Shown here: positions 26,655-35,843 of the stretch, piece after piece
Numbering within the stretch: the stretch's first letter is position 1
Layout of the letters: each line of letters opens with the position of its first letter
Assembly: GCA_003023105.1 (NCBI GenBank)
Contig: PXSZ01000044.1
Coordinates: forward strand, 1-64,000
DNA from: Bacteroidetes bacterium QH_10_64_37
Lineage (GTDB): Bacteria > Bacteroidota > Rhodothermia > Rhodothermales > Salinibacteraceae
Reading direction: 5' to 3'
DNA: 64,000 bases
Translations under genes and position numbers: made by a program
Notes under the pieces: generated by a model
Database searches by the model: none
What the model saw: the letters and a program-made list of their open reading frames with translations, nothing else
What the model was told of the DNA's origin: nothing

Positions 26655-28730
26655 TCAGTTTACCACGACAATCTTGCGAGTCACTGCAAAGCGCTCCCCG
26701 GTGAAGCGAAGAAAATACGGGCCGCTGGAGAGGGAGCTCGCGTCGAATCGCACGGTCCGCTCGAAGCCCTCTCGGACCTCCTCGTCGAGAAGAACGCGCA
26801 CCCGCCGTCCGAGCAGGTCGTAGAGCGCCACGCGCAGCTGCTGGGTCTCATTGAGGACGAACCGCGTCTCGGAGGCCGAACGACTCGCCCCGGCGGCGAC
26901 GCCTCCTTTCTCAATCTCTATGTCCTTTACGAGGACGGCCTTTCGCTCGCCCGTCGTCATTGGAGAGCGGTTTCCCGCATCGTCTTCCGCGACGACCGCA
27001 AAATAGTAGCTGCGATCCGGACGGAGTCCGTCCGACTCGTTGACGACCGTTCGTTCAGAGTGGCCGGCCTTGGACGGATCAGAAGGAGCCTTCACAGCCG
27101 TTGCCTGTTCGAAGTCCATCGCCGTCTCGATGCGGGTCGTATCGAATCGCAGATCGTAGCGCAGGGCCGTTCCAGTCTGTCCGTCGTCGCCCGTCGCGGT
27201 CCACTGCAGGGTGACGGTTTGCTCCTGCGTGTTCACCTGGCTGATCCGGAGGTCTTGGATCGGGGCCGGTGGCGTAGCGTCTACCCCGTCCGACAGGGGC
27301 TGTCCCCCAAGCGTCTCCGTGCCCGTATTTTCGGGATCCAGCACGTCGGCGAGGGTCGTGCCGTTGTAGTCGCCACTCTCGAAGCCCGGCGCAAGGCGCC
27401 CGTACCAGTCGGGCTTGTCATTGTCCTCCGACGGGCTTCCGTCGCCGCATCCGGCAAATCCCCCCGAGAGCACGCCGACGATGCGCTGTTCGGTGTTGAG
27501 GAGCGGTCCCCCCGAGGAGCCGGCCTCGGTGGTGCCAAGCTCCCAGTTGCCGATTCGGAAATGGGTATTTCCTTGGCTGCTACTCCCGAAGCCTGTGACG
27601 GTGGAAGGGTCCTCGTCGAAGCTGATCCGCTTTCCGTAGCCGGCGGGATGGTGGATCGTGGTGGCCTTCGCAGTGGCTGTCCCGGCGCGGCTCCACCCGC
27701 TGACGTACAGGTCGTAGCTGTCCGGAATCGCATCGTCTATTTCGACAAGCGCGAGGTCCGGTTTTCCTGTGATTTGGCTCGATTGGTGATAGTTGCCGGA
27801 CCGGGCTCGCAGTTCGGCCCCCGAGGAGGTTTGTTCGCCCGGATCGTCGTCCGTAACCGTGCCGTTTTCGGGGCTGCCGAGGGAGCGGCACGTTCGGTTC
27901 TGGTAGTTCCAGTAAAAGACCATCGTCGCGGCCTGCGCCGGCGTGGAGATGCAGTGCTCGGCCGTCATGAAGTACGGCGTCTTGTCCTCCGCAGTGTTGT
28001 TGATCAGGGCGCCCGAGCAGAGGTAGGTCTCTCCGTCCGACTCGTACGTGTATCGCCCCACGGAGCGGACCTGTTGGCGCCAGGGATCGGCCTCCTCGCA
28101 GGCCACGTCGAGGTTGCAGCTGCCCGATTTTCTGGGCGCGTCGTTTTCTCGGGAGGGGAGCGCGCGGTACCCATGCACGATCTTTCCAATCACCAGTCCC
28201 ACCGCCGACCGGCGATCGGGGGGGACCTCCAGTTCCAGGGTAAGTTGCTCGCTCCGAACGAGGGGCGTCCAGTGCTGTCCCGCCGTCGCGTCGGCCGCTG
28301 TGTAGGGGCCGTGAACGGCCGTTTCACCGGGGCCGTGCAGGTAGAGGGCGGCGCCGGGGGGCAGTTGAAAGCGCGTAAAGCCGACGCTCAGCGAGACGGC
28401 GTCCCGAGATCGGATGCGGAGACGCCACAACCACGTGCCCGACGGAAGCTGTTCCCAGGTGCCGTGCCGATCCGGGGTGAAGCCGGCGTCGACGGTTTTC
28501 CCGTAGCGGTACGGGCCAATTCGATCAGACCGTGCCCGATCTTCGGACCGGAGCGCCGCCACGTCAACGGCGGGCAGCGTCTCCATCGCGACGGCGGAGG
28601 AGGCCTGAACGGTCGATGCATGTTGCTGAGAAGGGAGGGCCGGCCGCTGCTGCGCAAACGTGGGGAGGGCGCCCCAGCTCCCTGCGAACAGGAGCATCAC
28701 CAGGACGATCGATCGTCTGTGAAAGTTCAT
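26655..28730 (-). CDS. Secreted trypsin-like serine endopeptidase with FN3 and type IX-like sorting tail
   Basis: A 691-residue exported protease. The signal peptide covers residues 1-26 (LVMLLFAGSWGALPTFAQ). A beta-rich propeptide leads to an S1-type domain resembling lysyl endopeptidase, with likely triad His259 (TAEHC), Asp325 (KPDLAL) and Ser406 (GSSGGP) and several cysteines. A fibronectin type III-like domain follows (about 500-590). The last 80 residues read FVLNETQQLRVALYDLLGRR and end SGPYFLRFTGERFAVTRKIVVVN-like, which fits a type A sorting domain for type IX secretion. The S1' specificity cannot be told from the sequence. Confidence 0.88.
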   Translation of the reverse strand: MNFHRRSIVLVMLLFAGSWGALPTFAQQRPALPSQQHASTVQASSAVAMETLPAVDVAALRSEDRARSDRIGPYRYGKTVDAGFTPDRHGTWEQLPSGTWLWRLRIRSRDAVSLSVGFTRFQLPPGAALYLHGPGETAVHGPYTAADATAGQHWTPLVRSEQLTLELEVPPDRRSAVGLVIGKIVHGYRALPSRENDAPRKSGSCNLDVACEEADPWRQQVRSVGRYTYESDGETYLCSGALINNTAEDKTPYFMTAEHCISTPAQAATMVFYWNYQNRTCRSLGSPENGTVTDDDPGEQTSSGAELRARSGNYHQSSQITGKPDLALVEIDDAIPDSYDLYVSGWSRAGTATAKATTIHHPAGYGKRISFDEDPSTVTGFGSSSQGNTHFRIGNWELGTTEAGSSGGPLLNTEQRIVGVLSGGFAGCGDGSPSEDNDKPDWYGRLAPGFESGDYNGTTLADVLDPENTGTETLGGQPLSDGVDATPPAPIQDLRISQVNTQEQTVTLQWTATGDDGQTGTALRYDLRFDTTRIETAMDFEQATAVKAPSDPSKAGHSERTVVNESDGLRPDRSYYFAVVAEDDAGNRSPMTTGERKAVLVKDIEIEKGGVAAGASRSASETRFVLNETQQLRVALYDLLGRRVRVLLDEEVREGFERTVRFDASSLSSGPYFLRFTGERFAVTRKIVVVN

Positions 28731-28763
28731 GTCACACAGGCGCTAACAACGAAAACGCAAATT

Positions 28764-29273
28764 TCAGCCGGTGCTTGATCGCTCCTGCACGCGTCCGTCC
28801 ATGTCTTCGACCTTGTCCGTGAGGGCGTCTTTGTACGCGACCATTTGCTCTCGCAGGTCCGGATCTCTGGTTCCGAGGATTTGAAGGGCCAGCAGCGCGG
28901 CGTTGTCCGCGGCGTTGATGGCCACCGATCCGACTGGCACGCCGCCCGGCATTTGCACGATGGAGAGGAGGGAGTCCACGCCGCTCATAGTGCTCGTCTT
29001 CACCGGCACACCGATGACGGGAAGAGGCGTGCTCGCGGCCAGCATGCCGGGAAGGTGGGCGGCCCCCCCGGCCCCGGCAATGATCACCTGCACGCCGCGC
29101 TCGTGGGCGCGTTCGGCGTACTCTTTCATGACCCCCGGAGTGCGGTGGGCGGAGAGCACGCGCATCTCGTAGGCAACGTCAAACTCATCGAGCACCTCTG
29201 CGGCGTCTTCCATGACGGGCAGGTCGGAGTCGCTACCCATGGCGATGCCGACGGGAGGGGGAGAGGCAGACAT
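28764..29273 (-). CDS. purE: N5-carboxyaminoimidazole ribonucleotide mutase PurE
   Basis: A 169-residue class I PurE that moves the carboxyl group of N5-CAIR to give CAIR in purine synthesis. Seen are [24 protein letters not shown] and [17 protein letters not shown], all of the active site. PurK, made by the next upstream gene on the same strand, supplies N5-CAIR. I use the ATG at 29271-29273; the longer frame upstream reads heptamer repeats. The C-terminal 25 residues are charged and variable. Confidence 0.96.
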   Translation of the reverse strand: MSASPPPVGIAMGSDSDLPVMEDAAEVLDEFDVAYEMRVLSAHRTPGVMKEYAERAHERGVQVIIAGAGGAAHLPGMLAASTPLPVIGVPVKTSTMSGVDSLLSIVQMPGGVPVGSVAINAADNAALLALQILGTRDPDLREQMVAYKDALTDKVEDMDGRVQERSSTG

Positions 29274-29335
29274 TATCGGTTTAGGGTCGTGAGTCGGAGG
29301 AAGATGAGAACTGAAGGCTTGGGAGCTGTTCTGAA

Positions 29336-29408
29336 GTGCGTATTTCGTATTGCGTATTTTGTAGGGATCTCGTGCATGCTTACGCAATACGCACTACGCA
29401 ATACGCAC
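29336..29408. repeat. Heptad inverted-repeat element, CGTATTG family
   Basis: The left arm has units gtgcgta, tttcgta, ttgcgta and ttttgta; the right arm is tacgcaa, tacgcac, tacgcaa, tacgcac (29381-29408). The arms are reverse complements at most positions. It lies between purK and purE, which are transcribed in the same direction. Confidence 0.9.
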
Positions 29409-29483
29409 CGGGCTCTCCGTGATGCAGAAAACCGGCATCGTTTCCGATGGGGAAGCATGGAAGAACGGGGACGCCCGTGATGC

Positions 29484-30623
29484 TTACAGCTCAATCGCAC
29501 TCGCCGCCATTTCGGCGCGTTTTCGCACGTCGGCCCGATTGCTGCCGAGGGCCGTCACGTGCCCCATTTTGCGCCCCGGTCGTACGTCCGGTTTTCCGTA
29601 GATGTGGGTGGACACGCCATCGGCCTTGAGCGCGCGGGACAGGCCGGTGGTGCGCGGGGGAGTCCCCTCACGACGGCCCAGCACGTTGACCATCACGGCC
29701 ACAGGTCGGCGCAGCGCAGGGGAGCCCAGGGGCCAGTCCAGGATGGCCCGCACGTGGTTTTCGAACTGGGACGTGTCGCTGCCCTCGATGGAGTAGTGGC
29801 CGGTGTTGTGGGGGCGCGGCGCGAGTTCGTTGACGAGGAGGCGGCCGTCCGGCATTTCGAACAGTTCCACGGCGATGAGACCGACCCCCTCCACGGCCTC
29901 CACGGCAGCCTGAGCAATGGCCCGGGCGTCCTCCGCAATCGCCTCGTCGATGTCCGCCGGCACCTCTACGGCGTGGCAGCGGTGGTCGCGCTGTTCGGTG
30001 TAGGCCACGGGATAGACGACCTGCTCGCCGCCCGGGCGTCGGGCCACCTGCACCGCCAGCTCGCGCGAAAAGTCCGCAAACGTCTCGACCAGCAGCCCGT
30101 CCTCGGCAGCCAGGTCGGGCCAGGCGTCCTGCAGTTCGTCCGAGGAGTGGACCGTGGCGTTGCCGTATCCGTCGTAGGCCCCTCGGCATTGCTTCAGGAC
30201 GACGGGGTAGCCGAGAGCGTCCGCCGCGTCGAGGGCCTCCTCGGTCGTGTTGCACCGCGCGAACGTGGGCACCGGACAGCCCGCGTCGGCAAGGTGCTGT
30301 TTCTGGACGCCTTTGTCCTTGATGAGGGACAGGGTGGTCGTGGAGGGCCAAAGCGCGGTGTCGTCGGGCAATGCCTCGGCAGCCGCACCGGCCGGGGCCC
30401 ACTCGCTCTCGACGGTCACCACGTCGCACGCCGAGACAAACGGGCGCAGGACCTCCGGATCGGTCCAGTCCCCCACCTGGGCGTCCGCGTAAGGACGCAT
30501 GGGACCGGCGTCTTTGGGGGACAAGAGCGTCGTGTCGATGTTCATGCGCACCGCCTCGGCGGCCATCATCTTGCCGAGCTGGCCACCGCCGAGAATGCCA
30601 ATGGTGGGAAACGTCGACTCCAT
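29484..30623 (-). CDS. purK: N5-carboxyaminoimidazole ribonucleotide synthase PurK
   Basis: A 379-residue ATP-grasp ligase that carboxylates AIR with bicarbonate and ATP. The N-terminal fold begins TIGILGGGQLGKMMA. ATP-grasp residues appear in YPVVLKQCRGAYDGYGN and in VELFEMPDGRLLVNELAPRPHNTGH. The C-terminal domain holds GRKMGHVTALG. The ATG at 30621-30623 is chosen because the in-frame upstream codons translate a repeat. With purE this forms a functional pair; purE follows after 210 bp containing a heptad hairpin. Confidence 0.96.
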   Translation of the reverse strand: MESTFPTIGILGGGQLGKMMAAEAVRMNIDTTLLSPKDAGPMRPYADAQVGDWTDPEVLRPFVSACDVVTVESEWAPAGAAAEALPDDTALWPSTTTLSLIKDKGVQKQHLADAGCPVPTFARCNTTEEALDAADALGYPVVLKQCRGAYDGYGNATVHSSDELQDAWPDLAAEDGLLVETFADFSRELAVQVARRPGGEQVVYPVAYTEQRDHRCHAVEVPADIDEAIAEDARAIAQAAVEAVEGVGLIAVELFEMPDGRLLVNELAPRPHNTGHYSIEGSDTSQFENHVRAILDWPLGSPALRRPVAVMVNVLGRREGTPPRTTGLSRALKADGVSTHIYGKPDVRPGRKMGHVTALGSNRADVRKRAEMAASAIEL

Positions 30624-30667
30624 GTCTGCGAGGATTTCCGGGTGAGTGGGGGAGTGATTGTCAGATC

Positions 30668-30730
30668 CGTATTGCGTATTTTGTATTGCGTATCTTGTAA
30701 GATGCTCACTACGAAATACGCAATACAACG
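30668..30730. repeat. Heptad inverted-repeat element, CGTATTG family
   Basis: The left arm has units cgtattg, cgtattt, tgtattg and cgtatct; the right arm is tacgaaa, tacgcaa, tacaacg (30710-30730). It lies between ftsK and purK, both minus strand. Confidence 0.9.
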
Positions 30731-30772
30731 CATGCGGTTTACGATCCGGATGCTCGCGGTGGAGGGAGAGCA

Positions 30773-33514
30773 CTACGCGTCTCCGGGATCCGGCTCCGGT
30801 TCCTCCTCCCCGTGCAACAGCTCATCGAGCTCTTCCTCGTCCTCCACGAGCACCTCCCGCGCCTTCGTGCCATTGAAGGGGCCGACGATGCCGGCCTCTT
30901 CGAGCTGGTCCACGATGCGGGCGGCCCGCGTGTAGCCCACGGCCAGCTTGCGCTGAAGAAGGGAGACGGATCCCTGCTGGCGGCGCACGATGACGCGGGC
31001 GGCCTCTTCAAACTTGTCGTCGGTGTCCTCCACGCCCAGGGTCTCGTCGGGGCCGTGCCCGGCGTCCTGGAGGGAGGGAAGCGTGTACGACGTCACCCCC
31101 GGCTGGTCGGCCACGTATTTCACGACGGTCTCGACTTCTTCGACGCTCACAAATGGGCCCTGGAGGCGCTTCAGGGTGCTGCCGCTCAAGAACAGCATGT
31201 CGCCGTTTCCGACAAGGTCCTCCGCCCCGCCCTGATCCAGAATGGTGCGCGAGTCCACCCGCGATGCGACTTCGAAGGCGATGCGCGAGGGGAAGTTGGC
31301 CTTGATGAGGCCCGTGATGACGTCCACCGAGGGGCGCTGCGTGGCCAGGACGAGGTGGATGCCGACGGCCCGGGCCATCTGCGCGAGCCGGGAAATGGGA
31401 CCTTCCACGTCGTCCCCGGCCGCCATCATGAGGTCGGCCAGCTCGTCGACCACCACCACGAGGTACGGCATGTGGCGGTGGCCCTCCGTGGGGTCCAGCG
31501 CCCCGGTCTGAAATTTTTCGTTGTAGCCGGTGATGTTGCGCACGTTGGCATCCGAAAGGAGGTCGTAGCGCGTCTCCATCTCCCGCTCCACGCTCTTGAG
31601 GACTCCGGACGCCTCGTCGACGTCGGTAATCACCGTCTGATCGAGGTCCTCCGGCACCGCCACGAACTGCGTTTCGAGCGGGGTGTACTGCTGGAGCTCG
31701 ATCTTCTTGGGGTCGATGATCACGAACCGCAGGTTCGCCGGGTGGCAGGCGTAAATGAGACCTGTGATGATGGCGTTGAGGCCCACGGACTTTCCGGAGC
31801 CGGTGGCCCCGGCAATGAGCAGGTGCGGCATCGTCGTGAGGTCGTCCAGGTACACCTCGCCCTCGATGGTTTTGCCGAGGGGGAGGGGGAGCTCGAGCTC
31901 GGTGTCCTGAAACTTGGTGGTCCCGATTACGTCGCGCAGACGTACCAGCTCCCGGTTGCGGCTTGGAATTTCGACGCCGACGGCGGACTTGCCCGGGATG
32001 GGGGCAATCATGCGGATGCCGGGCGCCGCCATCGCCATCGCCAGGTCGTCCTCGAGCGACTTGATGCGGCTCACCTTGATGCCCGGCGCCGGCGTCAGTT
32101 CGTAGCGGGTGACCGTGGGGCCCACCACGGCGTTGATTTCCTCGATCTCGATGTTGTACATGTCGAGCTTGTCGAGGAGCACCCGTTTGTTCTCCTCCAG
32201 CTCCTCTCGGTCGATCGTGGAGTCGTCGTGGGCCGACTCGTCGAGGAGGTCCAACGAGGGCGGCTCGTACTCGAAGTCCTCGGGGGTTTCGGACGACCAG
32301 TCAATTTCGTCAGTTGTTTCCTCTTCCACCTGCTCCTGGATCGTCATCGAGACATCGTCCTCCAGGTGATCCCGGAGGGAAGCGTCGTCGCTCGTCTCGA
32401 CGGTCGAGCGATCGTCCTCCGATGGAGACGAGGGAGACTCGGAGGAAGGAGCAGGGTCCGCAGGGGGATCCTCCGAGGAGGGCGACGAAGGCTGTCGGTC
32501 GACCGGCTGCGTTCGGGACTGCTCGTCCGGAGGAGTCGGCGCCGCTCCCGACGCGTCCTGGTCTTCTTTTTCGCCCTCCCGCTTCTCGATGGACCCGGAG
32601 GAGAGCTCGGACCCGGAGCGAAACAAGTCATTCCGGCGAACGGAGGGATCCTCCAGCTCGGAGTCGGAAGTCTCACCCGATTCGGGGGGAACAGACGGCT
32701 CCTGGGGGCTTGAGGACGGGGCGCCTGAGCGCGGTTTTTCGGTCGAGGGCGAGGCCTCGGAGGGGCGGGGGGACGTCGAAGCGGACTCTGAAGATGCCTC
32801 CGAAGCGGACGGGTCCTCCGTCTCCGTCCTCGACTGCGCCCTGGCCTGCGCCCACTGAGTTCGCACGTACGTGCCGGCCGACGCGAGGCCCGCCACGAGT
32901 GCCTGGAGGGCCTCAATCCCCCGATCCACCGTGCGCTGGATGTCGTGGTCCACCACCAGCAGGAGCATCACCGCGACGGCGAGAAGCAGGAGGATGAACG
33001 ACCCTACCTCCCCGAACACGTTCTGCAGCCAGCCCGCAGTGCCGATGCCCACGGTTCCGGCCCAGGCCGTGAGGGAGGCCTCCAGGCTGTGGTCGAACCA
33101 GCCCAGAAGGCAGGAGAGCACGAAGGCCGAGAGGACGGTGAGGATAGAGGGGTAGTAGAGGCGCCGAAGCGAGGAGTGGCGAAAGATGGCGTAGCCCCAC
33201 ACCATGAGGAGACCGCTCAGGAGAAGCACGCCGTAGCCGAGAAAGCCGGGAATGAACACCTGGGCGAGTTGTGCGCCAAGGAGTCCAAGCACATTTTGGA
33301 CGGGAACCTCCGTTTGCGCTTCCTGCGGGTTCAGGAGAGCCTCGCTGAGGTGGGTCGAGCGGAGGATGGCGTCGTCCCCGGCGTGGTAGGACACAAAGGC
33401 GAGGGAAAGGAGGAGAGCCAGCACCATGAGCACAAGCCCAAAGATCTCCGCCTTTCGCCGCGGCGAAATCAGGAATGCCGACCCGTTCCCAGTGTCGGAG
33501 CCCGAGGCAGCCAT
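30773..33514 (-). CDS. ftsK: DNA translocase FtsK/SpoIIIE
   Basis: A 913-residue septal DNA pump. Four or five membrane segments fill about residues 20-190. A long Ser/Pro/Glu/Asp-rich linker (about 230-430) follows. The motor has Walker A GATGSGKS with Lys575, VIIDPKKIELQQY, and VVVDELADLMM as Walker B. The C-terminal gamma winged helix (VSLLQRKLAVGYTRAARIVDQL) reads polar DNA motifs and contacts XerD in family members. It resolves chromosome dimers and segregates termini at division. The ATG at 33512-33514 precedes MAASGSDT; a start four codons earlier is possible. Confidence 0.95.
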   Translation of the reverse strand: MAASGSDTGNGSAFLISPRRKAEIFGLVLMVLALLLSLAFVSYHAGDDAILRSTHLSEALLNPQEAQTEVPVQNVLGLLGAQLAQVFIPGFLGYGVLLLSGLLMVWGYAIFRHSSLRRLYYPSILTVLSAFVLSCLLGWFDHSLEASLTAWAGTVGIGTAGWLQNVFGEVGSFILLLLAVAVMLLLVVDHDIQRTVDRGIEALQALVAGLASAGTYVRTQWAQARAQSRTETEDPSASEASSESASTSPRPSEASPSTEKPRSGAPSSSPQEPSVPPESGETSDSELEDPSVRRNDLFRSGSELSSGSIEKREGEKEDQDASGAAPTPPDEQSRTQPVDRQPSSPSSEDPPADPAPSSESPSSPSEDDRSTVETSDDASLRDHLEDDVSMTIQEQVEEETTDEIDWSSETPEDFEYEPPSLDLLDESAHDDSTIDREELEENKRVLLDKLDMYNIEIEEINAVVGPTVTRYELTPAPGIKVSRIKSLEDDLAMAMAAPGIRMIAPIPGKSAVGVEIPSRNRELVRLRDVIGTTKFQDTELELPLPLGKTIEGEVYLDDLTTMPHLLIAGATGSGKSVGLNAIITGLIYACHPANLRFVIIDPKKIELQQYTPLETQFVAVPEDLDQTVITDVDEASGVLKSVEREMETRYDLLSDANVRNITGYNEKFQTGALDPTEGHRHMPYLVVVVDELADLMMAAGDDVEGPISRLAQMARAVGIHLVLATQRPSVDVITGLIKANFPSRIAFEVASRVDSRTILDQGGAEDLVGNGDMLFLSGSTLKRLQGPFVSVEEVETVVKYVADQPGVTSYTLPSLQDAGHGPDETLGVEDTDDKFEEAARVIVRRQQGSVSLLQRKLAVGYTRAARIVDQLEEAGIVGPFNGTKAREVLVEDEEELDELLHGEEEPEPDPGDA

Positions 33515-33590
33515 ACAACCGAGCAAGCAGAGAGCAAGAGCGGGCGCGCAGCACGTGCGAGAGGACGCCTCTCACATGTGTGTCCACTAT

Positions 33591-34424
33591 TCAGAAGCTG
33601 TTTGGTGGATTGATGTTCAGCCGAGACACAGTGGGCGAAGCCGCAAAAAGGTGCCCAAACGAACCCTGTAGCGGTGCTACCGGGTGAGCGGCCGAAACGG
33701 TCTCTTCATACAGGCGCAGCCGATTCTCGGCATAGTATGGAAGCACCGGCACGGCATCGACCTGGAAGCAGTAGTCCAGATCCTCCTCGTAGTCCTGACG
33801 GGCGAGCTGTTCGGCGTGGTTGGCGCCCCAAAGGGCGTTTTCGAGGCCCTCACGATCCGTATGGTACAGGGTGTAGGCCGTGTGGGCCGAGTCGGTGACC
33901 GGATACGGTTCGTGCCCGTCCCAGAGGCGATCCAGGAGCAGCCCCGCACAGAGCGTGTCTTCCAGGGCGAGGCGGTTCTGACGGCCTGCGCAGACGATGG
34001 TGACGGCGTCGGCGGTCTCTCGAACGAAATCCACAACCCGGCCGGCGTTTAGGAAGCAGGCGGCCACGAGGGTATCGGCCTCCTTGACTCGTCGGAGGGC
34101 TCGGGTGCCGTTGCTGGTGTTCAAAATGATGTCCCGTCCTTCGACGACGTCCCGGGTGTACTCCTGCGGCGAATTTCCAAGGTGATATCCTTCAATCTTT
34201 TCGCCCCCGCTCTCGCCGCCGAGGCGGTACACGTTGGGATCGAGGTTGCTCGCAAGTTTGCCGGCCTGAGCCATGTCGACCACCGGCATCACGGCCCGTG
34301 CGCCCCGGTCCAGCGCCGTGACGATGGTGGAGCAGGCGCGGAGCACGTCGATGACGACGACGGTCCGGTCGTGGACATCGTCTTCCGAAATGTTCGAATG
34401 CGTCAGGAAAACTTCAGCGTCCAT
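33591..34424 (-). CDS. 2-phosphosulfolactate phosphatase family protein (ComB-like)
   Basis: A 277-residue protein of the ComB family. Family signatures are VVVIDVLRACSTIVTALD, GGESGGEKIEGYHLGNSP, ILNTSNGTRAL and IVCAGRQNRLALEDTLCAG. ComB removes phosphate from 2-phosphosulfolactate in coenzyme M synthesis; bacterial homologues occur in organisms that make sulfolactate-derived compounds. Salinibacter is known for sulfonolipids, so a role in a sulfonate pathway is attractive, but no other sulfonate gene is in view and this is inference. It lies between ftsK and gcvT on the same strand. Confidence 0.85.
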   Translation of the reverse strand: MDAEVFLTHSNISEDDVHDRTVVVIDVLRACSTIVTALDRGARAVMPVVDMAQAGKLASNLDPNVYRLGGESGGEKIEGYHLGNSPQEYTRDVVEGRDIILNTSNGTRALRRVKEADTLVAACFLNAGRVVDFVRETADAVTIVCAGRQNRLALEDTLCAGLLLDRLWDGHEPYPVTDSAHTAYTLYHTDREGLENALWGANHAEQLARQDYEEDLDYCFQVDAVPVLPYYAENRLRLYEETVSAAHPVAPLQGSFGHLFAASPTVSRLNINPPNSF

Positions 34425-34487
34425 CGATACAGCGGGTCAGACGGGGAGAGGAGGGAGGTGGAGAACGAGAGGACGAGGAGAATCACG

Positions 34488-35612
34488 TCAGTTCTCTTTG
34501 TGAAACGGCGGATCGGTGACTTCTACGTCGAAGGCGCCGCGTCGGCTGGCGACCTGAAGCGGGCGCCCTTCTTCGGCGTACCGCGGTTCATTGGGGACGT
34601 AGCCGAGGCCGATCCCGGCGTCGAGGATGGGAGATTGCGTGCCACTGGTGATCACACCGATGGCGTCGCCATCCGTCGATTGAATCACATTGTCGTGCCG
34701 AGGGATGCCCCGCTCGGTGGCCACCACACCGATCAGCTGGCGCTCGGGTCCCTGCTCGTGGATCTTCCGAAGCGTGTCGCGACCGATGAAGTCTCCTTTG
34801 TCGAGCTTTACCAGCCACCCGAGGCCCGCCTCGTACGGATTGGTCTCCTCCGTAATGTCGTTGCCGTGGAGGCACAGGCCGGCTTCGAGCCGGAGCGTGT
34901 CGCGCGCCCCCAGCCCAGCGGGCTTCAGCCCCCGGTCCTCGTCGGCGTCCAGGAGAGTGGTCCACACGTGCTCGGCCTGCTCGGCAGGCACGTAGAGCTC
35001 CAGCCCCGGCTCGCCGGTGTATCCCGTGCGGGAGATAATCGCTTCGTCGCAGCCGAGGAAGGCCCCGTCGCTCCGCTCCCAGAAGTGATAGAACTTTAGA
35101 TCGCCGAGGTCGTCGTCAAGGAACGGTTGGGCAATGTCGAGGGCCTTCGGGCCCTGCAGGGCCAGCAGGGCGGTCTCGGCAGAGATGTCCTGGAGGGTAG
35201 CGTCCATGGGATTGTGATCGCGCATCCACGCCAGATCCCGCTCCGTGTTCGCTGCGTTCAGGACCATCAGATAGTGATCCTCGCTCCGACGATACACGAT
35301 GCCGTCGTCTATGATGCCCCCGTCGGACGTGCACAGGACCGTGTACATCGCCCCTCCGTTACGCAGATTGGCGGCGTCGTTGGTCACGAGGTGCTGAACG
35401 AAGTCGAAGGCCCGGTCTCCGCGAATGAGCACTTCGCCCATGTGACTCACGTCAAACAGGCCGGCGTCGGTGCGGACGGCCATGTGCTCGTCGATGATGC
35501 CGGTGTACTGGACGGGCATCTCGAACCCGCCGAACGCCATCATCCGGGCGCCGAGCTCTTCGTGGACCGCGTGCAGGGGCGTCGTTTGGAGAGAGGGGGC
35601 GGACTCGGCCAT
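34488..35612 (-). CDS. gcvT: Aminomethyltransferase, glycine cleavage T protein
   Basis: A 374-residue folate-binding enzyme of the glycine cleavage system. It moves the methylene group from the H-protein to THF and releases ammonia. Seen are GARMMAFGGFEMPVQY, LFDVSHMGEV, SRTGYTGEPGLELYVP, GLGARDTLRLEAGLCLHGND and TSGTQSP. The ATG at 35610-35612 gives the usual N-terminus. The H and P proteins are not nearby. A strong sigma-70-like promoter lies about 170 bp upstream, so the leader is long. Confidence 0.96.
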   Translation of the reverse strand: MAESAPSLQTTPLHAVHEELGARMMAFGGFEMPVQYTGIIDEHMAVRTDAGLFDVSHMGEVLIRGDRAFDFVQHLVTNDAANLRNGGAMYTVLCTSDGGIIDDGIVYRRSEDHYLMVLNAANTERDLAWMRDHNPMDATLQDISAETALLALQGPKALDIAQPFLDDDLGDLKFYHFWERSDGAFLGCDEAIISRTGYTGEPGLELYVPAEQAEHVWTTLLDADEDRGLKPAGLGARDTLRLEAGLCLHGNDITEETNPYEAGLGWLVKLDKGDFIGRDTLRKIHEQGPERQLIGVVATERGIPRHDNVIQSTDGDAIGVITSGTQSPILDAGIGLGYVPNEPRYAEEGRPLQVASRRGAFDVEVTDPPFHKEN

Positions 35613-35725
35613 AAGAGTGGAGGTTGTGAGGGGTCGGCGAGAGGAGGGGATCGGACTGCAGGGGGAGACATCGCCTGGGTGCCGTCTCACAGAACTCAAG
35701 TTGCGACCTGCGTGCTGTTTCGGTA

Positions 35726-35753
35726 GGACGGCGGACAGCGGTCGGCGGTCTAC
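35726..35753. repeat. Heptad repeat, single arm of the GACCGCA family
   Basis: Four units in register: ggacggc, ggacagc, ggtcggc, ggtctac. It matches the right arm of the hairpin at 18600-18673. Here it lies in the transcribed leader of gcvT. Confidence 0.75.
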
Positions 35754-35786
35754 GGGGCACCACGATCGAATACCACACAACTTTAC

Positions 35787-35815
35787 ATAATACCCGAGAG
35801 AACCAGGGTAGTCAA
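35787..35815 (-). promoter_or_regulatory. Sigma-70-like promoter for gcvT
   Basis: On the minus strand TTGACT (35815-35810), an exact 17-base spacer and TATTAT (35792-35787) match the -35/-10 consensus at ten of twelve positions. Transcription would start near 35780 and give a leader of about 168 nt before the gcvT ATG. A small stem (gagac/gtctc) lies in that leader, but it matches no riboswitch I know. Confidence 0.6.
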
Positions 35816-35843
35816 CGAAGGGGAAATGATTTTGCCTTGTTAG

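Noticed and set aside
29273..30773. N-terminal extensions of purE and purK
   Set aside because: They translate heptamer repeats into YAIRNTQ-like peptides; the conserved proteins start at the internal ATGs.
35613..35780. Possible glycine or other riboswitch before gcvT
   Set aside because: The leader has a small stem but none of the conserved boxes of the glycine, THF or SAM riboswitches that I could match.
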